Shown piece by piece: positions 47,059-59,778 of a stretch of 64,000 nucleotides of DNA. Below the pieces are notes generated by a model, which saw only the letters and a list, made by a program, of their open reading frames with translations, did not search any database and was not told where the DNA came from. Made by a program: the position numbers and the translations under genes. Origin of the DNA: Sipunculus nudus (taxonomy: Eukaryota > Annelida > Sipuncula > Golfingiida > Sipunculidae). The stretch is from assembly GCA_026874595.1 (NCBI GenBank), contig CM049311.1:58052453-58116452 (forward strand), read 5' to 3'. Numbering within the stretch: position 1 is the stretch's first letter; the number at the start of each line of letters is the position of its first letter.

Positions 47059-47551
47059 GTCTGAAATCTTACACTCAAGTTTCCATTATTTATTCTCTAT
47101 CTGGCCAGGACTTACACACCAAAACTAGTCTTGCTCTTCGAAGATATGCAAAGTTTAAATAGAATCCTGATGAAACTAGCAATGTGATGTGATCACATGA
47201 CAGCAGACCATAGTTTATTTGATTTGTTTGTATGATGGATGAACATGTGGTGTTTGGGGACATACCTGAACAAAAGTACCTGATTAATTATGACTGTTTA
47301 TTATTAGTTATCTAATAAACCAGATTTCAGTTAACTTATTTAAATCTCCCCTCCAGGGTGCTGAAAATATCTCTAACCTCTACATAACCTCTTTGGGGAG
47401 AAAATTCCAAAGAAATATTGAACTAAAGTGTTAAGAAATGGTTAAGTGTTTCTCATTGAAGCTTAATTACAACTAGAAAGCACTTCCAGAGTAGAATGGC
47501 TGCCTCCACCAATATCTGTATCCATATCCACATCAACCACAAAATCATTTA

Positions 47552-49418
47552 TTAGCTCAGCTGACTTTCAGTCATGCTGAGCTATAGTGATCACTCTTTG
47601 TCCGTTGTCCGTCTGTCCGTTAACCTGGCACAAATCGTAACCGCTGGACTTAGAATCTTGTAACTTGAGATTCTGAGAGGTCGATGAAAAATCTCCTTGG
47701 AAACCAGAAATTAGGTCTCTGTTACCCATATCCTTCGACCTATTGGGCCCCAAAGTACCCCCCAGAATAGTTAAAAAATTTCATACAAAAACTTCAATAT
47801 CTTGTTAACTACATCACTGATGGTCATAATTTTTGGCATACATATTGATCATGAGATGTTCCATCAGTTTTTGCAGACTGGTGGCGCCACCTGTATTTTT
47901 CGATTTTTAAGAATTGTTTTCTCTAATTTTAGACCTTTAAAAATGTAAACATGCATCTGTTAACAGGGCACAAATTGTAAAGACTGGACCTAGAATCTTC
48001 ATTCTTGACACGTAGGGAGACCCATGAAGTCTCCATGGAAACCTGAAATTAGGTCTCTGTTACCAATATCCTTTGAGCTGTGGGGCTCCCAATTACCCCC
48101 CAGAATAATGAAAAATTTGATAAAAAAAACTGCAACATCTCAATAACTACAACACTGATGGTCATGATTTTTGGCATACATAATAATCAAGAGGTGTTTC
48201 ATCAGTTCCTGCAGACTGGTGGGGCCACCTGTATTTTTTCAAATTTTTACAATTTTTTTTCTTTATTTATGAGACCTTTAAGGATGTAGTTATCTGTCAA
48301 CAGGGTACAAATTGTAACGACTGGACCTAGAATCTTCATTCTTGACACACAGGGAGACCCATGAAAAGTCTCCAAGGAAACCTGAAATTAGGTCTCTGTT
48401 ACCCATATCCTTTGAGCTATGGGACTCCAAAGTACAGCTCGGAGTAATGGAAAATTTGATACAAAAGCTGAAGTGTCTGAACAACTAAAGCAGAGATCAC
48501 CATAGTTGTTTGCATGGATATTGATCATGGAATGTTTCATCAGTTTCTGCAGACTGGTGGCACCACCAATATGTGTTCTGTTTTTTTTTTAAGAATTTTT
48601 TTCTCTATTTTTGCGACCTTTAAAGATATGAACATCTGTTAACAGGGCACAAATCGTAAAGACTGGACCTAGAATCTTAATTCTTGACACACAGGGAGAC
48701 CCATGAAAAATCCCCATGGAAAACTGAAATTAGGTCTCTGTTACCCATATCCTTTAAGCTGTATGGCTCCAAAATACCCCTAAGAATAATGAAAAATTTG
48801 ATACAAAAACTGCAGCATCTCAATAACTACAACACTGATGGTCATGATTTTTGGCATACATATTGATCATGAGGTGTTCCATCAGTTTCTGCAGACTTGG
48901 TGCGCCACCTCTATTTTTATAAATTTTTACGAATTTTTTCTTTTTTGAGACCTTTTAAAGATGTGGTTATCTGTCAACAGGGTACAAATCGTAACAACAG
49001 GACCTAGAATCTTCATTCTTGTCATGCAAGAAGGCCCATGAAAAGTGTCTGTGAAAACCTGAAATATGGTCTCTATTACCCATATCCTTCAAGCTATAGG
49101 AATCCGAAGTATCCCTCAGAATAATGGAAAATTTGATACAAAAGCTGAAGTATCTGAACAACTAATGCAGAGATCACCATGATTCTTTGCATGCATATTG
49201 ACCATTAAGTCTTTTTATTAGTTTCTGCAGACTGGTGGAGCCACCTGCATTTTTTCTCTATTTTTGAGATATATAAATACAGACACAATCTTGACCTGTT
49301 GGTTAATCTGTTTGATGCTTCAGTTGAATGGGTATATACTACCATTCAGATGATAAAATTTCCTTTTGCGAATCTCTTCCCAGTCAGCTGAGCGTCATGA
49401 CCCATGGGTCACTTGTTT
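47552..49418 (-). mobile_element. Modular non-coding element, five 340-bp modules
   Basis: Left end is TTAGCTCAGCTGACTTTCAG with a hairpin, then GTCCGTTGTCCGTCTGTCCG. Right end is TGACCCATGGGTCACTTGTTT. Between them five modules start at 47631, 47971, 48308, 48650 and 48985 (phrase CACAAAT[T/C]GTAA or TACAAAT…; spacings 340, 337, 342, 335). Each module carries GACCTAGAATCTT, TGAAATTAGGTCTCTGTTAC, TTTTGGCATACAT and a GGTGG-CCACC box. Read on the minus strand it ends in the hairpin and CTAA, followed by T. No coding capacity. Module length is not a multiple of three, so repeated protein is excluded. Confidence 0.85.
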
Positions 49419-51782
49419 GAATTGTAATAGCCCATTTATTTAATTTAAATGGCCCATAATTCCACATGAATTCATTGAAAACATTAGGTAATATTGACAA
49501 CAAACATTATTCAACACAAACAGGGATATGCTCACTGCCTGTCTTTCCACCAAATTTAAGTTAAATGAAATTCTTGAAGAACTTCTGGAGATTTGATAAG
49601 GTGAAAAAGTCTCAATGTTGTCCACAACGGATCTACCCTACAATGCATCCATGGCCTACAAATGGCTACTATGTCTTGAAACCCCTTCACAGTTTACACT
49701 ACCTTTAGCCTATAGTCTCTCAATGACTGACTGTTTGCTTAAAGGCTCTCACTCGTTGAAGCTTCGGGAAGGTGTAAATACACAATCTGTTTCTGATTTG
49801 TGACAAATGATGATGTCCTTGGCATTGCACCCAACGTAAGCAGGAGGATGTTGGGCTGCAGCAGATGTCTGCTTTTCCCAGCTGCCAGAAGGTGGCACCA
49901 GAAATATTGCAGGATTCCATTGAAATCCTTATTTTTGTTCTTCTGAAATCATCTAGAATAATTTACAATGGTCAAAAAAATAAAAATCATATCCTTATTG
50001 GTCCATTGTATCAGCTGCCAAAATGTATTCCTGAAATCTCGTAATATAAAGTATGTGCTGACAACTTAACACACTAACACAGATGAACATATTTACTTTT
50101 GAGGTGGTGCTAAATTTATTGTCAGAACTAGTGCTATTCTGGAACCATTTTCCATGCTTACACGAAGTACAGGGTTGGCAGCATCCATCTCTGAAAAAAA
50201 AAATTATGTTTTGGTTGTTTTCCAAGGATAACATATCAAATTTGAATACAGTATAAAAAGCATAATTTTATAGCTTACCTGGACCAAATCTTTATAAGAA
50301 AAAAATTCAAGTTTAACAAATTTTTACAGGTTGAACAATTTTTTATGTTACCAATGAATTTATACAGTCTGTTATGTGGCTACCTGTCAATTCTTGTAGC
50401 TTTTCTTGGCTCCCTGGGCAGCACCTAACCTTAGAAGTCATAATAGGACCTAGCATGTTAATCCTTCTGTATTTGCCTGCAGCCAGGAACCAGTGCCTAT
50501 TCACTCCTGTGAGGAAAGAGCACACCCTTAATTGTGTTAAACTTTGGCAAGGAGTCTTAGTGTGGCAGGGGGTCACAATAGGACGTACCAACAACCAAAT
50601 CCAGCACCCTTACCAAAACAGCACCATGCTCAATATAAACCTTGTTTGTTCTCACATGGTTGACCACAACAGAAGAAGTATCATTTTTGGGTAACATACA
50701 CCAAGGATAAATTTTAACCACCTTCTTTTCAGTTTGAGTGAACCTGATCCAGATTCATGACAGACAAGCAAATTTGTGGAATTTATGTCCTGAGCTTCCA
50801 GCTCTTGTTTTCTTTCATGTTTGCCTTATCAATGTGTTTTAGTTTTTATGTTGGCCTGAAGATATTTCCACTTGTCATACTGGCTCTGTTTCAGTTTTCA
50901 TGGTGCCCTGAAGATATTTCCACGTCATAATTTTGGTTGTGAAATAGGACTACAATTTGATAATTTTGTTTTGGAGCTGGTGAGAATAAATTTTCAGAGA
51001 CACTCCAAAACCAATCCCAACCAAGGTATGCATGAGAGCAATCATTGACCCAAATTTGATTTGAATGAAATTGGATAATATTTTGAAAGGTTGTTGTCCG
51101 GAAAGAAAACCTGACAGACGGACAAACAGACAGCTAGACAAACAAACCAAAATTAATGTCCATGTTCCTTCCAAGGGAGTTGGGGACAAAAAGGAGAGTT
51201 AAGCTGTGTTTCCATGTGCAGGTATAGCATGAAAAATGGCTCATATTATTTTGTAACTCAGGTGTTTCCATGTGTCTGTCAGGTTATACTTGTATATGCG
51301 TATTTGCATTAAAATTGTTACAGGAGTGATTTTAATATATATAGTCTGCATTAATACTCAGATATTTGAGGTAAAATGATGTCAATCCACCATCTTTTTG
51401 AGGAATACCTGCAAGATCAACTGTACAACTTTATCAGTTTGCCAGTGCATGCATATACACATACGTGTACATGGAAACAACTTTACATGGCATATAAGCA
51501 GTTTCAGCAAGCTGTAAAGAGGACTTGCATACATCCACATACAGATACCTTTCAGTCCTGCCTGATTTACAAGTCAGTATTCCATCCACCTTGTAAACAT
51601 ACAATTCTATGCCATTTAAAAAAAGTTTTAAAAGAACCATTATATATGCATCTCAAACTGATATGCGAGACACTGAAAATATATAACCTTAGTGGTTAAC
51701 CAGGACTTCAAAGATTCTCCTGAAACCCATTATAATATTAGGTTACAACAACTGGTCAAATGGCAGAGACCTTTATGTTTTC
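49419..51782. other. Intergenic stretch between repeat clusters
   Basis: No gene recognised. 50850-50935 holds a roughly 55-bp duplication of a GCCTGAAGATATTTCCAC phrase. 50950-51190 resembles the end of another dispersed repeat (GACAGACGGACAAACAGACA…). Several 60-106-codon frames lie here without known similarity. A Cys-rich minus-strand frame at 49995-50234 is discussed under the rejected items. Confidence 0.5.
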
Positions 51783-52265
51783 TAACAAGTGACCCAGGGG
51801 TCATGACACTCAGCTGTCTAGAAAGACATTCACAAAAGGAATTTAATCATCTGAATGCCAAATTTTGAAGGTTGTATCCCAATTCAAATGAAGCATAGCA
51901 CGGAGGATATAAGTACCATAGACCTAAGTTAAGGTTTCCAAGGAGATTTTTCATGTACCTTTCTGGATGTCAAGTTAGACGATTCTACAAGCAATGGCTG
52001 ATTTGTGCCCTGTTAATGCATGCAACATCTTTGAAGGTCTCAGAAATAGAGGAAATAATTCGTAAATATTCAAAAAAATCCAGGTTGCACCACCAGTTTG
52101 CAGGAAATGATGAAACACTCCATGATGAATATGCATGCAAAGAATCATGGTGAACAATACATTAGCTTTTGGATAAAATTTTAATTATTCTGGGGGAGTA
52201 CTTCTGAGCCCGATATCTTGGAGGAAATGGGTAACAGAGACCTAATTTCAGGTTTCATGTAACAT
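51783..52265 (+). mobile_element. Truncated copy of the 340-bp-module element
   Basis: Starts AACAAGTGACCCAGGGGTCA, the complement of the right end of the 47552-49418 element, and continues through about one and a half modules to GACCTAATTTCAGGTTTC. It then breaks into a different repeat. The CTAA/hairpin end is missing. Confidence 0.75.
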
Positions 52266-53545
52266 GTATATGAACAATGCACGTACAAAACACTTAGAAC
52301 AAGAAACAATTAAACAAACATCACTGCTGAAATTCTGGCATGGGTGCACACAACACAAAAACTAGAATATGAGTAGTCAACAAGCGACTACGTGTATCTG
52401 CCAAAATCAGAGTTGGACGGGTAAGTGAGGCATGGATTGAGTGGCAAGGGGAAAAAGAGTGAGGTGTGTTGCATAATAGCCTGCATGTCTGCAGCTGAAA
52501 TGTGTATGTAGGTTGCGCCACCTACAAAAAAAATACAGAAAGCTAGCCAAGTTGTATACATATGCAAAATTTTAGGCATATAATTCAAACCACTACTTGT
52601 ATATGAGTGATTTTATCCCATTGCAGACAAACAGAAGGACGCTGTGCAAAAATGGTGGCTGGTGGCACCACAAATTTTGTGTATGATTAAGAGATATGTG
52701 AGATCTAAACACATGCAAAATTTCAGGGGGATATGTCAAACCAGTCCTGAGATATAAGCCTGAATGTCTTGAGCGTATACATAAATGTAGTTGGCACCAC
52801 CTGCAACAAATTCGAGAAAGCTATCCAAGGTGTATAAACCTGCAAAATTTTAGGCAGATATGTCAAACCACTGCGGAGATATTAGTGATTTTATATACGG
52901 CAAACAAACAGACAGACACTGTGCAAAAATGGCTGCAGGTGGCACCACCAGTTTTGCGTATGATAAAGATCGAGCTATGCGAGATCTATAAACATGCAAA
53001 ATTTTTGCCCAATCTGTCAAATGGTTCCTGAGATATGAGCTTGGATGTCTGCATCATAAATGTAAATATAGGTGGTGCCACCTGTCATAAAATCAAGTAA
53101 GCTGTCCTGAATGTATACACATGCAAAATTTCAGGTGGATAAGTCCAACCAATGCAGAGATACGAGTTATTTTATCCCAAGGCAGATGGACTCTGTGCAA
53201 AAATTGTTGCAGGTGGTGCCACAATTTTTAGTGTATGTTATAAAGCTATCCAAGGGGTACATTTGTACAAAATTTTTAGCCTGATCAGTCAAATGGTTCC
53301 TGAGATATGTGGGTTTATGTTTGTTAACAGACGCACACATGGAAGCTGGGCAGAGAGGAAAGGTCAGAGGTCAACCAAAAATGAGGGCGCAGCAGTTCAC
53401 ATGTGACCCGATCAAAATTCTGAATTTAAAAAAATTCTGCCCAGTTGTTACGGAGGAGTTCTCGGGAAACCTATGCAGCAGTGGCGGTCACAGCAGCAGC
53501 GGCGTCCGACTGAAAACATAGTATCCGCAAAACTCTGTTTTGGCG
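52266..53545 (+). repeat. Family-2 modular repeat, copy A
   Basis: Begins with a unique leader (AAAACTAGAATATGAGTAG at about 52361, GCCAAAATCAGAGTTGGACG) and ends with a trailer shared with copy B (CACATGTGACCCGAT at 53398, CATAGTATCCGCAAAACT). Between them GGTGG-CCACC boxes occur about every 140 bp (near 52510, 52665, 52791, 52936, 53072, 53212), alternating between two contexts: …CCACCAGTTTTG and …CCACCTGTCATAAAATCAAG. Confidence 0.75.
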
Positions 53546-53905
53546 CATACAATGATTGTAGCTGGCACCACCAGTCTTGTATACAATGAAGAGATGTATA
53601 CATATGCCCAATGTCAGACTGATATGTCAAACCCCTCCTGTGAAATAAGCAGGGCCATTCACTGTGAAAAAATTATTGTAGATGGCGCCACCAGTCTTGT
53701 ACACTATAAAGCTACCCGATATGTATAAACATGCCCAATTTTACGCTGATGTATCAAATTCCTCTGTAGAAATAAGCAGGCCCATACACTGCAAAAGTAA
53801 ATGTAGGTAGCACCACCTGTCTTGTAAATGAGAATACCATCCTAGACACATAGACAGGTCTAAATATCAGGCCAATACATCAAACTTCCCCAGAGTTTGA
53901 TGCAC
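53546..53905 (+). repeat. About 120-bp module repeated three times
   Basis: Units starting near 53549, 53669 and 53797 share GTAGATGGCGCCACCAGTCT, a TACAATGAAGAG/TATAAAG stretch, TATGCCCAAT, CTGATATGTCAAA and AAATAAGCAGG. Each again carries one box. It is a third module type, continuous with the end of family-2 copy A. Confidence 0.75.
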
Positions 53906-54413
53906 TGGGCTGACGAGGCTTAGGTGAGTAAGGCAGTTGACTACGAGTTAACTGTGACAAATTGCTGCCTCAAGCTACTGCACTGAGTGAACTCTTGACC
54001 TGCACCTGGCTAGACTGAGTGAACTTTTGACCTGTACTTGGCTGCACTGAGAAAACTCTTAACCTGTTGCATAATCTGACACAGTTGGCAGTCTGCCAAA
54101 GCTATAAATAGATCCAGGCTGAACTTTGGTATCAAATCTGATGCAGTGAGCAGTCTGCCAAAGCTATAAATAGAATGCAGCAACTGCACTGATTGAACTC
54201 TTGACCTATACCTGGCTGCACTTCTTCCAATCCATTAACTGTGCCAAAACTATTTATAGAGCTGACATCATCTTGGCTAACGGCCAACATCAAGGCACTG
54301 GCAATCTGCCAATGGTAAACCAAGTGCTGCCATCTGTACACAAAAGTGGTCCCTACTTGAAATAACTTTGAAATTAATTTCCCAATACAAAATGCTTTAC
54401 AGCTGACTTTTTT
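53906..54413 (+). repeat. Short degenerate repeats with TATA-like boxes
   Basis: Units of about 35-40 bp (GCACTGAGTGAACTCTTGACC, TGCACCTGGCT) recur near 53980-54070 and again at about 54180-54215. CAGTCTGCCAAAGCTATAAA followed by TAG occurs twice, 62 bp apart, and CTATTTATAG at 54250 is its inverse. Confidence 0.65.
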
Positions 54414-57400
54414 AAACAAGTGACCCATGGGTCATGACGCTCAGCTGACTGGGAAGAGATTCGCAAAAGGAAACTTTACCATCAGAATGGTAGTATATAC
54501 CCATTCAACTGAAGCATCAAACAGATTAACCAACAGGCCAAGATTTAGTCTGTATTTATATATCTCAAAAATAGAGAAAAAATGTGTAAACATTAAAAAC
54601 TAGAATACAGGTAACCGACATGGGACTACATGTATCCGCCAAAATCAGAGTGGAACGGTGAATTGAGGTATGGATTGGGTGGCAAGGGGAAATAGAGTGA
54701 GGTATGTTGCATATTAGCATGGATGTCTGCAGCCTAAATGTGTATGTAGGTTGTGCCACCTACCACAAATCCAGAAAGCTGTCCAAGTTGTATACACCTG
54801 CAAAATTTTAGGCAGAAAAGTCAAACCACTACATGTATATGAGTGATTTTTGCCCATGGCAGACAAACAGACAAACACTGTGCAAAAATCTTTGCAGGTG
54901 ACCCCTCCAGTTTTGTGTATGATAAAGACCTATGTGAGATCTAAACACATGCACAATTTTGGCCCAATCGGTCAAATGGTTCCTCAGATATGAGCTTGGA
55001 TGTGTGCAGCGTTAACTAGAATGTCGGTGGCACCACCTGTCATAAAATCAAGAAAGCTGTCCACGATGTATAAACCTACAAAATTTTAGGCAGTTATGTC
55101 GAACCACTACAGAGAAATGAGTGATTTTAGGCCACAGCAGACTAACAGACAGACGCTGTGCAAAATGGTTGCAGGTGGCACCACCAGTTTTATGTATGAT
55201 AAAGAGCTATGTGAGATCTATACACATGCAAAATTTTAGCCCAATTGGTCAAACGGTTCCCGAGATATGAGCTTGGATGTCATCAGCGTGAATGTGAATG
55301 TAGTTGGCGCCCCCTGTCATAAAATCAAGAAAGCTATCCAGGATGTATATGCATGAGGAATTTCAGTTCAATTAGTCAATCCACTGCAGAGATATGAGTG
55401 ATTTAAACCCAAGGCAGATGAACAGATGGACACTGTGCAAACATGGTTACAGGTGGCGCCACCATTTTTGTGTATGTTACAGAGGTATCAAAGGGCTACA
55501 TTTGTATGAATTTTATTTCCTGATCAGTCAAACGGTTCCCAAGATATGAGCTTGGATGTCATCAGCGTGAAAGTGAATGTAGGTGGTGCCACCTGTCATA
55601 AAATCAAGACAGCTATCCAGGATGTATACGCATGACGAATTTCAGGTAAATTAGTCAGTTCACTGCAGAGATATGAGTGATTTTAACCCAAGGCAGATGA
55701 ACAGATGGACACTGTGCAAACATGGTTACAGGTGGCGCCACCATTTTTTGTGTATGTTATAAAGCAATCCAAGGGCTACATTTGTATAAATTTTATTTCC
55801 TGATTGGTCAAACGGTTCCCAAGATATGAGGGTTTATGAGTGGAAACAGACCAACAAATGGACACTGGATAGAGAGGAAGGGACAACGCAGAGGTCAACG
55901 CAAATTAGGCACCAGTTCACATGTGACCCGATAATTGGTGTAAGTTTCGGAAAAATGGGTCCATTAGTCTCCGAGGAGCTCTCTGGAAACAAACGCGGCG
56001 GCGGCGGAGGAATCGGTCAAAAACATAGTATCCGCAAAACTTTGTTTTGGTGGATACAAAAATACAGGTGGCTCCACCAGTCTGCAGAAACTAATAAAAA
56101 CACTTAATGGTCAATATCCATGCAAAGAATCATGATGATCTCTGCATTAGTTGTTCAGATACTTCAGCTTTTGTATCAAATTGTCCATTATTCTGAGGGA
56201 TACTTCGGAGTCCTATAGCTTGAAGGATATGGGTAACAGAGACCTAATTTCAAGTTTCCACAGGCACTTTTCATGGGCCTCCTTGCATGACAAGAATGAA
56301 GATTCTAGGTCCAGTTGTTGCGATTTGTACCCTGTTGACAGATAACAACATCTTTAAAGGTCTCGTAAAAATTTGAAAAAAATAGAGGTGGCGCACCCAG
56401 TCTGCAGAAACTGATGGACCAGCTCATGATCAATATGTATGCCGAAAATCATGACCATCAGTGTTGTAGTTATTGAGATACTGCAGTTTTTGTATCAAAT
56501 TTTCCATTATTCTGGGGGGATATTTTGGAGCCATACAGCTTAAAGAATATGGGTAACAGAGACCTAGTTTCAGGTTTCCATGGAGACTTTTCATGGGTCT
56601 CCCTGTGTGTCAAGAATGAAGATTCTTGGTCCAGTTGTTGCGATTTGTACCCTGTTGACAGATAACCACATCTTTAAATGTCTCAAAAAAAAGAGAAAAA
56701 ATTCGTAAAAATTTGAAAAAAAAATAGAGGTGGCGCACCCAGTCTGCAGAAACTGATGGAACAGCTCATGATCAATATCCATGCAAACAATTATGGTTAT
56801 CTCTGCATTAGTTGTTCAGATACTTTAGCTTTTGTATCAAATTTTCCATTATTCTGAGCTGTACTTTGGAGTGCCATAGCTCAAAGGATATGGGTAACAG
56901 AGACCAAATTTCAGGTTTCCATGGAGACTTATCATGGGTCTCCCTGTGTGTCAAGAACGAAGATTCTAGGTCCAGTCGTTACGATTTGTACCCTGTTGAC
57001 AGATTACTACATCCTTAAAGGTCTCAAAAATGGAGAAAACAATTTGTGAACATTGAAAAATACAGGTGGCGCCACCAGTCTGCACAAACTGATGAAACAT
57101 CTCATGATCAATATGTATGTCGAAAATCATGACCATCAGTGATGTAGTTAATGAGATATTGAAGTTTTTGTATGAAATTTTTTACTATTCTGGGGGGTAA
57201 TTTTGGGCCCGATAGCTCGAAGGATATGGGTAACAGAGACCTAATTTCTGGTTTCCATGGAGACTTTTCATAGGTCTCTCAGTGTGTCGAAAATGAAGAT
57301 TCTAGGTCCAGTCGTTACGATTTGTGCCACACAAACAGATGACAGCATCCTCAAAGGTCTCAAAAATAGAGGAAAAAATTGTAAAAAATCAAACAGTACA

Positions 57401-58119
57401 GGTGGCGCCACCAGTCTGCAGGAACTGATCGAACATCTCATGATCAATATGTATGCCAAAAATGAAGACCGTCAGTGATGTAGTTATTGAGATATTGAAG
57501 TTTTTGTATGAAATTTTTTACTATTCTGGGGGGTACTTTGGGGCCCCATAGCTCAAAGGATATGGGTAACAGAGACCTAATTTCTGGTTTCCAAGGAGAT
57601 TTTTCATGGACCTCTCAGTGTGTCAAGAATTAAGATTCTAAGTCCAGTCTTTATGATTTGTGCCTTGTTAACAGATGTTCACATTTTTAAAGGTCTCAAA
57701 AATAGAGAAAAAAATTCGTAAAAAATCGAAAAATACAGGTGGCGCCACCAGTCTGCAGGAAGTGATGTAACATCTCATGATTAATATGTATGCCAAAAAT
57801 CATGACCATCAGTCAAGTAGTTAATGAGATATTGAAGTTTTTGTATGAAATTTTTGACTTTTCTGGGGGGTACTTTGGGGCCACATAGCTCGAAGGATAT
57901 GGGTAACAGAGACCTAATTTCTGGTTTCCAAGGAAATTTTTTATGGACCTCTCAGAATCCCAAGTTACAAGGTTCTAGGTCCAGCGGTTACGATTTGTGC
58001 CTGGTTAACGGACGGACAGACGGACAGACGGACAGACGGACAGACAGACAGACGGACAGACGGACGACGGACAAAGAGTGATCGCTATAGCTCAGATGAC
58101 TTTCAGTCAGCTGAGCTAA
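54414..58119 (+). mobile_element. Modular element with nested insertion
   Basis: Inverted copy of the 47552-49418 element. Starts AAACAAGTGACCCATGGGTC, ends with AGCTCAGATGACTTTCAGTC then AGCTGAGCTAA. Near 54585 the sequence leaves the family-1 text (AATAGAGAAAAAATG) and resumes it near 56055 (ACAGGTGGCTCCACCAGTCT), so a family-2 repeat of about 1.47 kb sits inside. The remaining family-1 part has six modules marked by CGATTTGT at 56321, 56641, 56982, 57318, 57654 (TGATTTGT) and 57991. Near the end is a (GACGGACA)n tract at about 58013-58075. No coding capacity. Confidence 0.85.
54585..56055 (+). mobile_element. Family-2 modular repeat, copy B, nested
   Basis: Same leader and trailer as copy A. 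Boxes occur near 54747, 54895, 55026, 55174, 55304, 55451, 55582 and 55731, with alternating spacings of about 148 and 131 bp, so the true unit is a 279-bp dimer. The trailer at about 55820-56040 includes a GGCGGCGGCGG run and CATAGTATCCGCAAAACT. Borders are approximate. Confidence 0.75.
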
Positions 58120-58419
58120 AAAAGAAATCAGGAATACATGTTAAATTATTACAGATGCATACTGAATGCAAAAATTCAAATACAGATATATCTCATTGAT
58201 GGTAAATTCTAGAATTAAGTAGGGCTACCAATAATTTATAATCCATGTACAATTGTATTTATATTGCAACAGAGAGCTGAATATCCATGAATATTACATT
58301 GCCTGGTATGATGAATAACTTTAATCATAAATCTAATTTTTTAAAGCCTTTAAAAAAAACTTTCTTTTCAATATTAACCAAAGATAACCTGAAATCTAAA
58401 TGTCTAGTGGCATGATGTA

Positions 58420-58708
58420 AGGCCAAAAAAAAAATAAGGTATGGTTCTCAGGCACTTTTTTTCAGAAATCGGTGCGGGCGGGCGGTATTTTAATTTTTGA
58501 CTTTTTTTTTGAATGCTCCGATAAAATGTCATATGATCAGTGAAAAGCATGAAAATAACAATTTTTTTTGCTAAACAGGTAAAAGCACTACATAAATTGT
58601 ATTATTTATCTACTTGAAAGATAAAAATCAAAATAAAAATTTTTGATGCGGGGGTTAAAAATTGACGCGGGCGGTGCCTGAGAACCACACCTTTTTTTTT
58701 TTTTGGCC
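58420..58708. mobile_element. MITE-like element with long terminal inverted repeats and TA flanks
   Basis: Left end AGGCCAAAAAAAAAATAAGG, then TATGGTTCTCAGGCAC. The right end, reverse-complemented, is AGGCCAAAAAAAAAAAAGG then TGTGGTTCTCAGGCACCGCC. Inverted similarity continues inward past 60 bp (GCGGGCGG, ATTTTTGAC/AATTTTTAAC). Dinucleotide TA flanks both sides (58418-58419 and 58709-58710), as expected for Tc1/mariner-type insertion. It is 289 bp with no coding capacity, so it would be non-autonomous. Confidence 0.75.
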
Positions 58709-58749
58709 TAATAGATGCTGATAAACTGGTGCCAGGCTAAATGTAACAG

Positions 58750-59778
58750 CATCACACAGCTAACATACATGGTAAAATGACTCAATTCAATCTCCATAAT
58801 TAAGCCAAAAATCATTCATGTGGAACCATTGATGACAATTATTATAAGAATTATTGTAGGGATTATTCTTGTAAAATATTTAACAAACTGGCTTCAGTGG
58901 CAACAGTCGAAAAACGTTTCGCAGGTTTATAACTAATATAGGATATACAGCAAACTGGCTAAGTTCAGCTTCCCGTTACTCAGCCAAAAAGCACTGAACC
59001 AAAACCACTTGAACAAACTTGAATTATCAACACCTGAGGATAATTAATGAGTGAGATTTTTTGAGAAGAAGATCTTTGTAGCCACTGAACTAAAATGGGC
59101 ATATGACTAAATTCAGCTTCCCATAACTTAGCCAAAAGTCACTGAACAGAGACCATTTGAACAAATTTCAGAAAGCACTACCCTAGAATCATTTCTGTGT
59201 GATATTAAATATTTTGGCCATATGGTTTCAGAAAAGAAGTTTTTTGTAGCCCTCAGTGTGATACAGGCACTGATGACACTGTACAAAAAAAGCTGATGCG
59301 GGTGGTGCCACCAATACCTCAATTTCAGATATGACCTATGTGACCAACATTGGCATAAAATTTGGTCCAGCCATTTCTGAGATTTGAATTTTAATATGCT
59401 TTTTTGGACAGATGACAAAGTTCAACCTCCTGTAACTCAGCCAAAAATCTCCGAACTGGAACCATTCGAACAAACTTGAGAGAGATTGTTCCAGGGATCA
59501 TTTCTGTGAAATATAGGACAATTTGGCTTGACATTTTCGAATAAGAAGATTTTTAAAGCTTTTTTAGCTTTTTCCCTATAAAATCTAAGAAAATGCAGTA
59601 AGAAAAAAAATAAACAAATTCCGATGTAGTTTTTTGGATGACTGATTATTTGCAAAAATTTTGGTGATGCTAGCTCCTGCCGTTTTTGAGATAGCTATGG
59701 TTAACATACAGACGACGCACAACGTACGACACACAACGGACGATGCCGTACCATCGCATAAGCTCACTGGTTCGCTAA
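58750..59778 (+). mobile_element. Related hairpin-ended modular element
   Basis: The phrase AGTTCAGCTTCCCGTTACTC and variants recur near 58957, 59116 and 59420, each followed by AGCCAAAA. A box GGTGGTGCCACC lies at about 59299. It ends with ACGACACACAACGGACGATG…, then TAAGCTCACTGGTTCGCTAA. It is another family with the same kind of CTAA end. The left border is uncertain. Confidence 0.6.

Larger units (their letters stand above)
43675..47060 (+). other. AHR 3'UTR and downstream flank
   Basis: No further exon recognised. AATAAA signals occur at 46278-46283 and 47053-47058, so a 3'UTR of 2.6-3.4 kb is plausible but unproven. It would include the minisatellite at 44784-45290 and the TA tract at 45584-45662. 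Confidence 0.5.

Noticed and set aside
49995-50234. Minus-strand Cys-rich frame (CCQPCTSCKHGKWFQ) after an acceptor-like TTTTTTTTCAG, with a CAG|GTAAGC donor further upstream near 50272-50280
   Set aside because: Faintly like a TNF-receptor cysteine repeat, but there is only one short segment, no matching donor at its end and no neighbouring exon of the same kind. It was not strong enough to annotate.
47568-58081. Many 60-80-codon frames in the repeat cluster with recurring peptides (KDMGNRDLISGF, MFRYFSFCIK)
   Set aside because: They are repeated because the DNA modules are repeated. Module length is not a multiple of three, and the frames run on either strand depending on element orientation.
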